DNA of 64,000 nucleotides from NCBI GenBank assembly GCA_035041965.1, contig JAPYMA010000079.1:124001-188000 (forward strand), given 5' to 3'. Shown here piece by piece: positions 35,203 through 53,969 of the stretch. This DNA is from Anisakis pegreffii. Its lineage: Eukaryota > Nematoda > Chromadorea > Rhabditida > Anisakidae. The notes beneath the pieces were generated by a model. It saw only the letters and a program-made list of their open reading frames with translations, had not been told where the DNA came from and did no database searches. Within the stretch, counting starts at the first letter, position 1. Every line of letters starts with the position of its first letter. Position numbers and translations under genes: made by a program.

Positions 35203-38200
35203 ATGCCTAAGGCTGAATTTTCTGCCGGAATTCGTTCATTAATTTTGCTGAAGTCTAAACAAATTGAATTTCTCGAATTCAGGCGTCATGAATCGTTGTA
35301 CAAAGATTTGGATACGGATAAACTGCTGAATGAAGTTGGTCAATGTGGCTTCTATCAGATCGTTTCCTATGTGTTGTGTCAACTTCTAAATTTTCCTTAT
35401 GCTGCATCACAGTTCATAATGCCTTTTATTCAAACGCAACCTGCCGCTGTGTGCATATCATCTAATGGTGTTGGTTCTTGATTTTTATTTACGTTTCGAT
35501 GAGTCTACGAGTTTTGAGTTATACAACCAATATGGCTGAATTATATAATCGCTTTGATTACACTGGTCTTCGATTTGTGAGACCTATCAAAGCTGGAAGA
35601 ATACTTGCTAGATGCTTGTAAAGAAGTGTAAATGAGCGGTCTGTAAATGTCTCCTCTTTCATTGGAAATCTCAATTTATTGCTTACTATGTGATTCGTTC
35701 TACGTTATCGGTCTCATCAGTGGTAACAGATTCGAAAAAGATTTCAAATCCGTGAGGTCGTTTCATTCTTACGATGCATCTTCAGAGTCAGCTTGTGGAT
35801 CGTTGCATAAACCTCACTTCTACAGACGCATTTTCATGGTGTTCAACAAAGAAAGTTCCAAAGTCTTTGCTGAGGATCGATCCGTCATGGAAAGACAAGA
35901 GTATGCTGGTTGAGGTATCTCTGCTCTAGCTTTCTGACAAATTTTGAAACATTTTGGTCATTTTGCTCTCATGAACGCTTGTTCTGGTGGGCTGATCTTA
36001 TTCGTGATCAAATGATGACATAAATAGATGTTCAGCGTTTATGATCAGTGTTCAAAATTTCCATTCTTGATCGAATTATCATGAATTCGTTTTTGCCATT
36101 AGCAATTCATTAAAAAATTATTCTGCCAGTTCTACATGCTATTGAAACAATATTCCAACAATTTTCGATGGACCGATTCCATTTTGATGTTGCAGTTCGA
36201 CTTGTTATGCAGCAATCCGATAGTGCAAGAAGCTGGATTTTGTATATTTTCATTGGGTACCATATTTTTGTTTGTTTAGCAAATGTTGACTACTAAGAAT
36301 AAGTGAAAATCAAATCGCTAATTAAGCTTTCGCTCACAAGTTATGGCGAGCAACTAACATTTCTAACAGAAATTCAGCTGCAGTGCAATATTGCTATTCA
36401 ATCAAGTTGATTCAATCGAATTGGTAAAATTTGAATAATGTATCGGATAACAGAAATCTTGAATTGAGTGAATTGATCGTAGGTGCAATGTTAATTGTTC
36501 CGTTTGTTTCACAACTTGCTGATCTATATGGACGTCGTACAACGTTACTGGTTACGTTGTATTTGAGTGTGTTTTTCAACATCGTCGCAGCTTTTTCACC
36601 TAATTATTCTACATTCGTCACATTGCGATTTTTTATTGGAGCCACATCAGATGTTAGTGATGTTTATTAAATTTTGATAATATCATCCAATACTCCAAGG
36701 TCTTTTCATGATTTTTCCGTTCACAAGATCATGAAGCTTTTTTTGGAATCTTGCAGGAACCTCTATTATTTCAATGGTTCAATTGCTTATTCATTTATCT
36801 TGATGAATACTGGTTCCTCTGAAATGTTTATGATGGACTTAACTCTAAATTGCCTCAAAATGCTCTAAAAAGCCGCAAAGAACCAACATTTTGTTCAGAG
36901 CTACTTAACGATAGCATCAATATTGTCATGTGAAGTTGTTGCGAATGAATCACGACCGTGGACCGGTCTTGTTTACACGATTACATGGCTTCTGGGTTAT
37001 CTTTATGTTGGATGGTTAACCAGATATATTTTCACATGGCGAATGCTATATTTAATCATGTCACTGCCTACTTTAATAACCATTGCCTACATTTTGTTAG
37101 TTGATTTCTTCCTAAACAGCCTTCAATACCTTTGAATGGATCATAAATAAAATAAGATGTGAAACATCAATGTGCATTAATTGAAAAATATCAGTAAGAC
37201 TGTCATCGCGATAGCTGAAGCGGTTTCATCTGAGTAATCATAACGGCTAACGTTCTGATTGCGAAATTGCAATCGAACAGTTCATGTTCGCACATGACTA
37301 ACGATTTTCAGTATATTACCCGAATCACCATACTGGCTGATTGCTCATGGACGTATAATCGGTATCAAAAACTATATCAAACGATCAAATTGGTGAATCT
37401 TAATGAAAGATGCTCTGTTTTTAGTTTAGAAGATATACTACGTAATCAGAATGTCTTGGAACTTCGTGAAATGTGCTTTTCAATTCGAGTGTAGAGGTAA
37501 CCTGATGATAGCAAATCAGTGACTGTAACACCATTGATATACTGCCCTGCCCATCTTTCAAAACGTATTCAGAAATAATGATCAAATGCTGTGAGCAAAT
37601 ACTTTTCATCGCTTGAATTACGTCTGTGAAGGGTTCGGTGCATTAAAGATTCTATTCGGCTCTATATTGCCATTTTGAAGGCTGAATAGGCAAGATGTTG
37701 ATCTACGAAAATGCACAGTGGACGAAGAAATAGCCAAAAAATCACAACGAGTTCAGAATCGAACATTTGCCGATATGTTAAAGTGGAAGCGTATTCTCTT
37801 CCATATTTTTACAAATGGCTTCATAACGTTAGTAGTTTTGCTCATTTTGGCTTCCATTTCAAAAATAATCCCAACAAGGAGTTACTTGATTTCTCGATCT
37901 CACCAGCCAGTCGTCATTTCAGTATGTTGAGGTTTTATGAGACCAAGAGCACGTTCACCATTAACAAAAATTGCAAGTCATGGTTGAACCTAAACCTTCT
38001 GACAGTTGAATTCGGTGTTCCATTTGTTAAGTGACAGTTTCACTCTATTCCTTGAACCACTGCACATTTCAGAATGGTAATGTCGTTCTACTACTATGCA
38101 ATTTCGCTGGACAGTGTTAATTTAAGTGATGACAAGTACACTGGTTATATGCTATCCGGTGCAATTGAACTACCCGGTGGTATTATTGCAATACCACTGC

Positions 38201-39186
38201 TACGTTTCTTTGGAAGGCGTTCAGTTACTGTGCTTGCATTGACCGTTCAAGGAATCGCTATATCGATATCACCGTTTGTGAGAAGTGAGTTTGTCTGGAG
38301 AAGTTGTAAGTTACAAGATGCGATTGACTGATTGGTTGGTGGTTGATCTGATTTGGATCATTGACTGAATTGGATTATTGACTGGTATTGGATTGGTATG
38401 AAACTCTATCAGTTGTTCACTTCACACAATGGCTTGTATGATCATTTGATGAATCGATGATCCTGAAAGTGATCTCTGAAAGTGATTCCTGAAGGTGATT
38501 GATCAGACTTGCAGTGTTTTTGTTTGAGGATGGCATTGGGCACGACTCATCACCGACCTATCAGCGAAAATGGTCAATGGAATCGCATTTGTTTCACATC
38601 CGTTGTTGGTCAACGAAATGATGCCCACAACCATACGAACAACGAGTTATTCAATTATAAACATTCCGCAAAGTATTGGCATTATGCTCTCACCTCTTCT
38701 CAAGTATACGGTAAGGAGCACTCACTTCACATCCTTATAGCGATTGGTTGTTGAAGTTATCACAACTACAGTATTTCATCAGCATCCTAGTGGTTACGCT
38801 AAAGTTACGTTAGAATTAGTTTGATTTGTGACTTCTATGAAATGATGTGATCCTCTCTGTGACATCTCAAGTATATCACAGTTATGTGAGCAATTGCTTT
38901 GACCCTCTTAATACGATGTAATGAATGATTTCAGGATCTGGGTGATGGCAAAGTACCTTGCCTAACACTCGCCTTCCTCTCATTCGTGTCAGCGCTTCTC
39001 ACTCTGACACTTCCCGAAACCAAGGATAAACCGATGCCTGAAGATTTCGAACAGATGGACGTCGGTCCACTGCTCCAACCGTTCATAAGAAATCGACCTC
39101 TAAAGAAGTCGAACAGAATCACCGACATCACTGAGCTGTCGTCGTCAAAATCCACGACACCATCCACATCCAGCTCTTTGATTTAA
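35203..39186 (+). CDS. SLC22-type organic ion transporter (major facilitator superfamily), about 492 aa
   Basis: Exons 35203-35448, 36196-36256, 36483-36652, 36899-37095, 37312-37361, 37719-37827, 38073-38284, 38529-38710 and 38935-39186 join in phase (1479 nt). Family signatures appear in order: [12 protein letters not shown] at the start; FDLLCSNP, the counterpart of the SLC22 QxDLVC motif; [13 protein letters not shown] (114-125), the MFS loop 2-3 motif; [14 protein letters not shown] (226-239), matching PESPRWL; FFGRRSV (322-328); [15 protein letters not shown], matching the AE(I/V)YPT-R segment; and [10 protein letters not shown] (435-444), matching LPET-G-PLP. The C-terminus is Ser/Thr-rich. 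SLC22 proteins usually have about 550 residues; the shortfall lies in the large extracellular loop after TM1, so one exon is probably missing between 35449 and 36195. The first donor (GTGTGC) and the start ATG are therefore provisional. It sits directly after the satellite array. Confidence 0.88.
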
Positions 39187-41678
39187 TCGAAACTTTGATT
39201 TGAAAAAAAAAAGATAAATGAATCTCAAAACATCTTTTTTTTGTCTCAAGTTAAATTCCAAAACAATAGCGTATGAATCAACCAATAAATCAATCTGTTC
39301 CAATCAAGATCAAAGCGATCAATATGCGTACGAGTAGATCAAGAACATGAGCGCAGCACCAATCTGTCTAGAAAACCACTGTTTTACACTAAGGTTATTG
39401 GCCAATTTCCTTTTCATTAAGATATGATTATTATGAGATGCTTGCTAACCAACTGAAGACTTCATCAATGAACGGTGACTCCCATGAATCTTCATCAACC
39501 TAATAATAAGAGTTGTTTCCTTTTTGGCTAAAGGAATTGTGTACTCAGCAGAATTTCCATATGTATTACCAGCACATAAAAACCGACAACAGAGCTGTAT
39601 TGAAAAGTTTACTGGACACATACGTTACACTTTATAAGCTTACAAGTAAAGGACGCTGTTTAGCAGAGGTATGACGACAATGTGAAAACGATAATTAGAT
39701 TAGTAATCGCTGTGAAAACCGTACAAATTATCTCTCTTAAAAACTTAATAATATGCATACAAAAACATAGAAAAGGTCGAGATCACGAAAGCATAAAAAA
39801 TACCAAGACAAATGTTAAGAAGGGAAGCAAACGAATACAAATCTATTCAAATAACTCAACTTAAGACCAATATCTTCGAGTAACAAAAAGCAAAACCCAA
39901 TTCAGTACAAATCTCTCTCAGTTAAACATAATCCACGTTTAATCTGATACTTTCAAATTTTCAACTATAAAATTTCTTCCGAGATCATTAGCTATCATCT
40001 GCCATAAAATACTATTGTTACTTAAACTAAAAACTTACAGTTACACTCTAGTTACATCACTCTAAAACGATCGATCCTATTCTATAAACTCATCAACGTT
40101 AACGCAAAAACTCATAATTTGCTTCCTCTGGTCATAATCGTAAAGATTTTAGCACATTTCCCCGCAAAATCATCAATCATCATAAAAAACATCGAATGTT
40201 ATCGAAAATAAACACAAACAGTCGATAATATTTACAAAGCGTATCACTCAATGTTTTGTTAGTTCATAAAGGTTGACTCGTTAAGAGATCCACGTACAAC
40301 TCCGATTCAAAACAATAATTTCCTTACTCAAATCGAATATCTTCAGCACTAACAAAGTTATCCAGCAAGAACAAAGCTAATATTGTCATTCTAATGATCA
40401 GCTGCTCTACATTCGGATTGTCGTCGATCTCCCGACAGCAAGAATCAAAACTAGGGCAAATTTCTAAAGAAATGCAGTAAAAAGTGTTGATTGTATTGTA
40501 ACATTATGTGGGCGCTTTCGGACACATCACAACGATACATCAAACCAATATCATCAAGGTGCACAGTTGCGCGACTCAAACTAATTTCTTACTAAAGACA
40601 CATGCATGCTCTTCTTATACTAACCAACGCAACAATCATTCACAACGTTCACAAAAAGCCACTTCACAAACTATTCATCTAATAACATACAAAATAACGT
40701 AACTTCAGCATAACACGAAACTACTTTCAATAAGTTAAAAAAAGAAAGAAACGGAGAAACAGTACAATCGCATATTTCGAACAAAATTGCTCAGTTCGGA
40801 GACGTTTTGAAACAAACAAAATAATTTTTTAAATGGAAGATTCCAGTGATGAGAAAGACTAGAGATAGTAGTTACATATTACTAGACTGTTCAATAGAAA
40901 TGCATTTCTCCTATGACAGGCAAACCTATCAGTATAAGACAATATTAACGACAAAAGTAAATCAAAGAAGGAAGACCAAATTACACAAAAGTTCCATTTT
41001 GGAAAGAGAATAATAATGTTTTCAGTCACAACAGTCATTCTACTCGAGCTACAGCCACTCCGTATGAAAGACATTACAATTATGAAATGCCTTCGTTAAA
41101 TTACACGAACAACACAAAACTCTCAATCAAAACATTCTTCACATATCAAATATTGCATCTTACGACACTATAAAACAAAACCAACTGCAAACTTAACAAT
41201 AATCAAGAACTCATAGCAATAATCAAATCTTCGTAATAACAGTTGTATAACTCACAAATAAATAGCAATGTCCCGTCGATCATCAGTTATAAGAGATATT
41301 ACACTCAACCACTCATTATCATGCAAAAATCACATCTTTTTATCTCATTACGACAGGATTCACCCATATGCAGAAGCCTACCTACATATCATCTACAATT
41401 CAAAGCCAGTTCCATAAATTCATCCCATTCCTTTCATAATGCTAATCGTACGGTATCTAAATTCAATTTCATTTCCAATATGAGCAGACATCGATCGCAA
41501 CAACCTCCATGAACCATACCCAGTACGCAATTAAATCCATTCCCCGGATGACTGATTATATTGTATACAGACAGTTATACGAACAAACACAAGAAATACA
41601 CAATAAAAGTTTCACATTGACATTGCGAAACAAAAACAAATGCATCGTGAATCATCGCATTGATTCATCGTTCATTTT
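39187..41678. other. Convergent intergenic region
   Basis: About 2.5 kb between the stops of the SLC22-type gene (plus) and the ABCD4-type gene (minus). It is AT-rich with no supported exon. An AATAAA at 39284-39289 would suit the SLC22-type transcript. Confidence 0.5.
39284..39289 (+). terminator. Candidate polyadenylation signal of the SLC22-type gene
   Basis: AATAAA 98 bp past the stop codon at 39184-39186. Motif only, in AT-rich DNA. Confidence 0.35.
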
Positions 41679-46248
<4,570 letters not shown>

Positions 46249-49200
46249 TCTAATCGCCGCCACGAAGACGTTTCTTGGCGTTAAACGCCCGTTTTCACGC
46301 TGAAACACAAACAATTTTCCGCTTTCCAGTGAACACAACATAACACATATTTTTCGAAGCATATCAATTTTTGAGGACACATGAAATTCGTGCAGAAATT
46401 CAAATACCTAATCACTTTGCTATGAACTGGTGCTTAGTTCAAAACAATAAACCAATAATCTATCGGATTGTAAGCAATAATATTAAATTTTCTGATTCTG
46501 AGTACAATTTACGATTCATTTCTTTACTTTTAGATCGAACACTACCAGTCAGCCACTGGAACGAGATTCACGCTTGAATGCATAAAATGATTTTGATGAC
46601 TGAATCGTGTTCGAGTGTAAAAACAGCATGCATGCATGCATTATTCACTTGGATGCAATTATTATAATGCACTTATAAATTCGGTCATTTCTGTTACATC
46701 ACCAGAATTGCTAAAAAACAACGTCCTATTGAAATTCCTGAAACTGGAAGTCGAGAGCAAGGTGAAGGGTACCAGCTACCAGCTGAGGTGATAATACCCC
46801 AGAAACTGTGATAAATCCGGATTTAAAATTCCAGAGATAAATGCAGATGCATGGATATATAGCGGAAATCATGTGCACTGGCGAGTGTTTACGTACTGGA
46901 AACATCGCCAAAAGTATCGCACCAATAGAGTTCGCACCTACAATGCGATTGTCGCACGCGAATTAAACTGCGCAGTTAGCCGATTCAATAGCAATTGAAG
47001 AATTATATAACCGTGATACTTGAGCTCAGAAATAGATTCTGATTTGGTCAATGGTGTTCTATCGAATGCTAAGAAAGACAGATAATTCGAATTTAAGAGA
47101 TGGATTAATATCAATCATAAGGAACAAAAGGATTGAATCTATGCAAAAGCACAGAATAACAATAACATTCAGCAAATTTGCTAGAGATAACATCCTCTGC
47201 AACCCTTTCTTATTTCACAATAAACTTATGAAATGTGATTTTCTGATGCTTCCCGAGATTGAAGTAAACTGCAATGGTTCAAGTTACTCTTACAGGACAT
47301 TCCACTGCGTTGAGGATTCAATTTCTCTAAGGATTTCCTCAAAATCCGAAGCGATTTATCAGGAACACCATCAGCTTTAAGAACAACAAGCACTTAAAAC
47401 GGCAAAGCACTTTAAAGGCGGAATGGGATCTGTCTCGAACCGACGACATAAATCAAACGAATCAATTTTACAATTGTACTTTTTTGCTTCAACGCGAACG
47501 AGAGAGACAACACTTTGCTTCAAAAACTTCAAAGAATGTTTCACTTTTACAACGTTCGTCTTCTCGTCAGCACATCAGATCATTTTAAGCTGAAAATCTA
47601 TACGATAGAATTTTGAGTAAGTGATCGTACACACACACACAACTGACGTAGTAGTTAGTTCATTTATGATGCACACTTGCTTCTTGCTAAAAACGATTGC
47701 TCGATGAATTATTCACATCGCTTGATACACAACAAACTGTACATCTTCGAGGCCTGTACAGTTTTTAATTGAAATCGTTTTGTGAGCGATTTTGAAGAAG
47801 TTTTACAATATTCGTATTGGCTAGGACGTGTGGAAGGGCCGATGAAAGAAACTTTTGAAGGAACCTGATGTGATGTGAAACAATTTCATTTCGAACACTT
47901 ACTTTTAGGAGCAAATTCCATTGAATTCTGCCAAGTTTCAATGGGAAATAACATTTGAGTGAAAATGAAAATATTTTAGTTATTGTGTTTTTCAGTTGTC
48001 ATTCTGAATGGAGTTGGGTAAGAGAGTAATTTCATTTGATAACGGTTGATGAATGAGTGAATGCAGTGAATGTGATGAGAAGAGTCGATCGGTCGGTCGA
48101 TTGGTCGCTTTGTGAATGGGAAATTGAGAAAATTTGAATGTGAAAAAGAATGAGGTGAGTAGTGAGTGCTGATGGATGGAACGTTGGAACGAAACGCAAA
48201 AGAGACGGCGCAATGAAGTAAGTGGCAGTGATGAGCAGCAGGAATGTTCTTGAAGTGAGATGAAGCAGAAACAAATTCTTTTGAATTATTTCTTTGTTAA
48301 ACTCAACGAAAAAACTGAAAAAAAAGAAAACAAAAAAAACAGAACAAAGTATGAATTATTAAAAAGGACATTTCAACAAAGCACCTTCAATAATATCGTT
48401 TATTCAATGAATTTCAAAACTTACTGGCGAATAAGTGCGCTAAGTTCACATATTTCGATGGCCATATCATGAATTAAGTGTGGACTGTACAGTGAAAAAT
48501 ATCTGTTCGTATCATTTGTTCAAGAATTCTAGCGAAGTAATGAGATTGTTTTTTGAAACTCACTCCAATTCTCAAAGCTACCGAAGTGTGGCAGTTGAGT
48601 GAGAACTGCAACGGCAACAGTTCGTTTTGCAGGCCTCCACCCATTAGATAAGAAAATGGGAATTCTCATTTTTAGTTCAAAGAGATAGAATAGGACATTT
48701 TGAAGTGACCAGTGAATGCTGAAGAAAGAAAGCTGGTTGATGAGATGAACTGATTTTTAAAAAAACGAACATTCAAGTACAACAATAACTTCGTTATGAC
48801 TGAGGATGCATTGTTGCAAAAGATTTTCAATTTGTAAAAACTCAAAAATGTTGACGCTATTCAAAGAAATCCGTTGGAAGGCATCAAAAAACTGCACGCA
48901 AGCAGGTTTACTTCACAAATTTTAACGTGCCAATGATGAACGTGTGGAATGTGTAGTGAGAGATATCTGCAGACTTTATTTATTCAATAATTATCCTGGC
49001 GGATTCTCAACAGTGCAATTGATCGCTGATCCGTTTCGAAAGGTTTGTTTGCTGAGGATTTTCCGAGATTATGAACGGACAAAGCACTGGGAATATAGAG
49101 CTCGTGATAGAGAGAGTACAAAGCGTTTTGTTGTTGGTGTGAACATGAACTGAGAAAATTTCGCGATCGGAACGCAAATGAAGATCAATCAGATCATCAC

Positions 49201-51627
49201 AAGACCAGATAAACTATCATAAGATGTGATCACTTCGGAGATAAGTTTTTTGCTAAAATCATTTCATGTGATCCGTTGTATGCGCAGTGAAATAGACAAT
49301 CAATCCAGTTGGCAATATCTAGAGTGGATAAACGATGAAAGACGATAAATAAATAAAGTGAATCAGAAATTTTTCAAATAATCTGATCAAATTCGAGAAT
49401 GAGGATCGTTGAGGAATGCTAGCAATGCTAGCAGTTGAAATTCGAAACTGCTGCTATGGCCAGTCCAAGCTGCTCTATCAGTGTAAAGAGTCTCTATCGG
49501 ATGTTGACATAATTGTAAGCAAGAGGAGAGGAAGGAAACGACGACTCTCAAGAATGCATAAACAAACACGCAACAACCAACACAACACATAATCATCGCA
49601 GACGGGGACGGACGGACGGACTGGCATGTGGTTAAATAGATTTTACGGATTTGCGGATGGGATGAGTGAATAATATGTAATGGGGTGATGAGGATGATAG
49701 ATCGAAATGAATCAATTAGACATGCAGCAGATAAATCATCAACTAGGCCTGATTCTTAAGAATTACTTCAAGGAAATGAAAGTTTTGCGAAGGAGATAAG
49801 TTTTGACGATGATTACATGACATAGAACACATAATCGCACTATTGTGACAGCATTAAATCTTCTGTCTAAAACAATGAGCTGCATGGATATATTGCCTGG
49901 TGACGATCAAGCAATAATCACCTCGTGAAATGCTGCTGCAGCAGCAGCCAAAAAAAACAACTGCGAAACGAGGAATTCTATTGAGGATAATTGAACAACG
50001 AAGCCACAAAATATGAAAACAAAGTAAGGCAGAACGGCTAAGACAAGACATTCATCGGTTGTATAACAAAAAACACAATAGGGCTGAAATGAGCTGCTTG
50101 CTGAGTTAGATATTACACAGCTTGTCATTCATTCAGCTTCATATTGTTGTGCTTTCGTCCCATTTCTTATCGCTTCCGAGCAATATTGATAAAATACACT
50201 ACTAATAATAGGAATAATTACAGATGCACGCCTTGTCCTATTTTTTTGGGGTTCATGCAAACATTTGAGGAGCTTACGTCACCACTATTTATTCAAGCAA
50301 TCATTCAGCACATCCCTTCTTGCGTTCTGACAATCTTGTCGCTATCATGAACTCCTTAGGCACTGATGAAATCAGTCAGGCGCCTGTCTCACCATAGATA
50401 TCCTTACACTTTGTTCCATCAAAGGACATTGCTAAAAAATCGACAGTGGGAAAAATTAAGCGTTCAGAAGGCTCGTTGCACTTATAAACCATACTAACTT
50501 AAGTCCAAATTAATCGCTGTGTCTGAAAACATATTCTAGACGATAGAACATGACCATGTTTCTTCATCCTTTCTAGACAATTGAATAAATTATAGATCGC
50601 ATGTGAGTCGTTGTGTTTATTATGTGTCAAATGCACACATAAATATCGAAGTATTACATGCAGATAGGAATACTAGGGCTGTGTACGAGATTATAATTTG
50701 ATATGACCTCAACCCAACATCGCTCAATCAATTTCTCATCGCGTTTACTTATTGTTTATTGCCTATAACCGTTATCTCGTGTCATGCACACAACTTCCCT
50801 ATAATTTGATTAGTTGTTCATTCGATTACACACTAATAATCGTTATCATACTCAATTATGATTGCACTTTATAGGTTTGTCTTATCAGTAAAAGGCAGCA
50901 CTACAATGAGGACATGAACTAAATGAAATAACCGCAGCTCATTAAAATAATCTCAAAAAACATTCTCGACAGCATTTTACGATCATTTGATCATTGGTGA
51001 TCTATTCATATTACCAGAATAATCATTCCTGATGATTTCAATTAAAATGCGATTATTTACTCGACGTATCACTTGAACCAGCAATAACTTCAACTGTACT
51101 CTTATTGTTAGTCAAACTATTGTTACACATTAGTACTTGCACGGCCAATTCAGGCCATTGAATTCAGGCAGCGCCAGTGAAACTTCATCACCTCATCGAT
51201 CATTGAGAGAATATTTCTCATTGGAATAATTCGCAGATATAATACTACGAGGATTGGAGAATGGAACTGACTACACTTGAATATGTGGAAGGAAGTGTTT
51301 AAAAGACAAAAGTTATAGCGTAATATAAATTAAAACGACAACAGATATCTTAAAGTACAAACTGCGATTAGCATTAAAAGCAGTGCGATGAAGCAATCGA
51401 GTTAAAGATGTGTAGATAGACGGATGTTGGCTGAACAGCAATGATTATCCATTCAGTGATCAATAGAGATTTATTGAAACGAATGAGACATACATGTATC
51501 AATGTAATTCTTATCCAACAACATCTATCACAGCAACTTTTGCATTTCAAGCACACATAATCCAATGAACCATTGATTGAAACACCCATCTAAGACAGAC
51601 TAATCGAGGTTCGGAGTTGTAACCGAC

Positions 51628-51674
51628 TGCTCCAATTTACGGGAAGAGTTTTTTCTTTCGTGTAAGTCGGAGCA
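51628..51674 (+). other. Imperfect hairpin
   Basis: TGCTCC (51628-51633) and TTAC (51637-51640) pair with GTAA (51662-51665) and GGAGCA (51669-51674), separated by three-base internal loops and a loop of about 20 nt. It could be a structured RNA, but such hairpins also occur by chance. Confidence 0.2.
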
Positions 51675-53019
51675 AGGCGACTGTGAATGAATATCGACTA
51701 ATCTGGCTGGCTGTTTTGATGTAGACCATTTGGTTAAACTCAACTTTCAAATATTTCAGTGAGACTCGGCATTCTGTTGAAGCTTACTGTCAAGCTTATT
51801 TATGCCCGTGTTCGTGATATGCTTACGAGTTAGGCTTAGACTCAAGTTCATGAAGAGAGAAAATCACTCTCATAAGTTGCCATCGAGACTGACACTGCTA
51901 ACAGTTGATAGAACTAGTCGATCAAAAACGTCACTCAATTGATACCAGTTGATAAACTGATAGGTATGATCAGGAGATCTCATTGTTGTTTTGGAGGAGT
52001 GAGGAAAATCGGATAAAACTGTTGAAAACGAAGGGAATTTTCCTGCATTTGGTCATCTGAAACTGTTCCAACTTGTCAAGTTTGTTTGGGATATCGTGCA
52101 GACATGTGAAACGTAATCGGATTAAAACTAGCAAACGAACCGAAACAAGAGTGAGTGTAAGTACGAATTAACAATAGTTCTCGTTAACTGAGATCCAATG
52201 CAACTGACTATTGGATGGCAGGGTTGCGATAGTGTAGTGCAATCGAAGACACAGTCTAAATTACAGTAGAAAATTGACCAAATAAATGAGGAAAGGGAAT
52301 AGAAGAAAGATGAATTACATCTTATAAATCAGCCAAGGTCATTTTGATGGTTGGTTAGTGCCTTAAGAAAGAGACGAAGATGGTGGCTGGCTGTTTGGTT
52401 ACAATGAGAATCGATTGCTATTCTCCCATTTTGGTTATCCTATCCCATAAACCATATTTGCTCTTCTTTTGTTGGATGTTTGTGGCGAAGAAAATTCTCA
52501 TTCTGGAAATTACACACTTATTTGGCCTTTGTGCGATTGTTCGTAATCCAGTTGAGGGGAATAACCATACCATAACAAATTGATTTATGCTCGTGATTGC
52601 ACGTTGAATTTGTTGTGAAAATGATTATAATATTTGTTGTGGAAATGATTATAATAATTACATAAGGATGATTATGCGTAAGAGTATTCAAACATGAACA
52701 CTACAACATTCTGAACATATCAGCGTTTGTAAACAACGATTCAGAGACAGATATATATGGGTGTAATCATCATTCATAAAGCAAAACCCATTGAGTTATG
52801 CAGAATGGCAATCTCAATTCTAATGAATAACTGCCGAAATGAATGAGCGAGAGGATGTTCATTCCATGTATATTATTGAATGGCGCATATTTTTTGAGGA
52901 GTTGTCAAAAGGAAACTGCAAAGTAACTCAATAGTGTCGTAGATAGGAATCTTTCAAAATGTTACGATTAAATGCCTCAGATGATCTGTCGTGACAGATG
53001 AATTAAGAAGATTAATATC

Positions 53020-53110
53020 ATTGATTTATTAGTAAATATTAACTTGTCATATGGGTGATTACTTGTCACTGATTTATTAGTAAATATTTATGGGTCATAA
53101 TAATGTGGGT
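53020..53110. repeat. Imperfect direct duplication of about 45 bp
   Basis: The core tgatttattagtaaatatt occurs twice, each followed by a gtcata and a gggtgatt segment. Confidence 0.6.
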
Positions 53111-53861
53111 GATTTGATCATTTATATTGGTTAAGGCTTTTTTAATTTCCACTTTACTGGAAAGGAAATGCTAGATTTTACATGAAGAATCTTGTTTGTA
53201 CGATATTAATGTGGGAAAAAGGCTTGCTTCTCCGTACACCTCTCTGAAACGTTTCTTTGGGATTGGCATAATTTATTCGTATGCAATTTTTTTTTGCTAT
53301 TCCATTGAGGAACACTCTTCAATCAATCATTATCGAATGCATATATTCAACAATAAAAACTTCAACAGCAAGCGATATGCATCCAAATGCTAACAACTTA
53401 AAATGCATTTTCATTCTAATAAATTCTCGTTCACATTGAGCGCCATCCGTATATCATCCTTATTGTCAATGTCAAATATTCCCAGATAAGTATGCATTTC
53501 GAAATTACTCTTATAGTTAATTAACTGTTTAATGTCTGATCTAAATTTGACTTGTGATAACCAACATTTAGAAGCAAATTCTCATTTGATTAATCGTTCG
53601 CCTGCGATTCAGAATGCTTTTCCAAATTTGAAGACAGCGATACGTTGAGTAAAAGTTCCCAACCATCACTATTTGGAATTGGTAAAGAGATTTAATAAGA
53701 CTAAAGAACTACAATTAAGATATCCAATCATTTTAAACCGTCGCTGATAGTTCAAATATGATTTCGCCTATTCAGTAATGAAGAATTAGGAATTGGAAAG
53801 AGTTGCATTATTCGGAGAATCTCATCAAATGATTGATACAATGATTTAAAAAAACACCTAC

Positions 53862-53969
53862 CGCATTGTTCTCAGGTTGTTGCTCCTGTTGTTGATTCGG
53901 TGTATTCTCCAAGGCACCTTCGTTCGGTTGCTCCTCATTCACGTTTCGTTGCGATGTTTTATAGTACAT
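53862..53969 (-). CDS. First exon of an unidentified Q/N/E-rich protein
   Basis: An ATG at 53969 opens 36 codons on the minus strand (MYYKTSQRNVNEEQPNEG, then NTPNQQQEQQPENNA). They end in phase 0 at a consensus GTAGGT donor (53861-53856). The peptide is polar and low-complexity, typical of a disordered N-terminus. Several downstream acceptors (for example ACTATCAG near 53758) open different frames, and I could not settle which continues. The gene points away from the membrane-protein gene at 54872, so the 900 bp between may be a shared promoter. Confidence 0.5.

Larger units (their letters stand above)
46249..53861. other. Long gene-poor region
   Basis: About 7.6 kb. It should include the promoter of the ABCD4-like gene and possibly introns of the gene starting at 53969. 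Candidate bits are a 109-codon plus frame at 47051-47380, and a plus-strand segment at 48980-49041 bounded by a ctgcag and a GTTTGT donor; neither can be linked to anything. Short duplications lie at 52600-52665 and 53020-53110, and an imperfect hairpin at 51628-51674. Confidence 0.4.

Noticed and set aside
35647..35913. Candidate SLC22 loop exon
   Set aside because: Its usable frames enter or leave in phases that do not fit the neighbouring exons, so it was not added to the model.
47051..47380. 109-codon plus-strand ORF
   Set aside because: Looked for retroelement or nuclear gene similarity and saw none. Isolated, without flanking exon signals.
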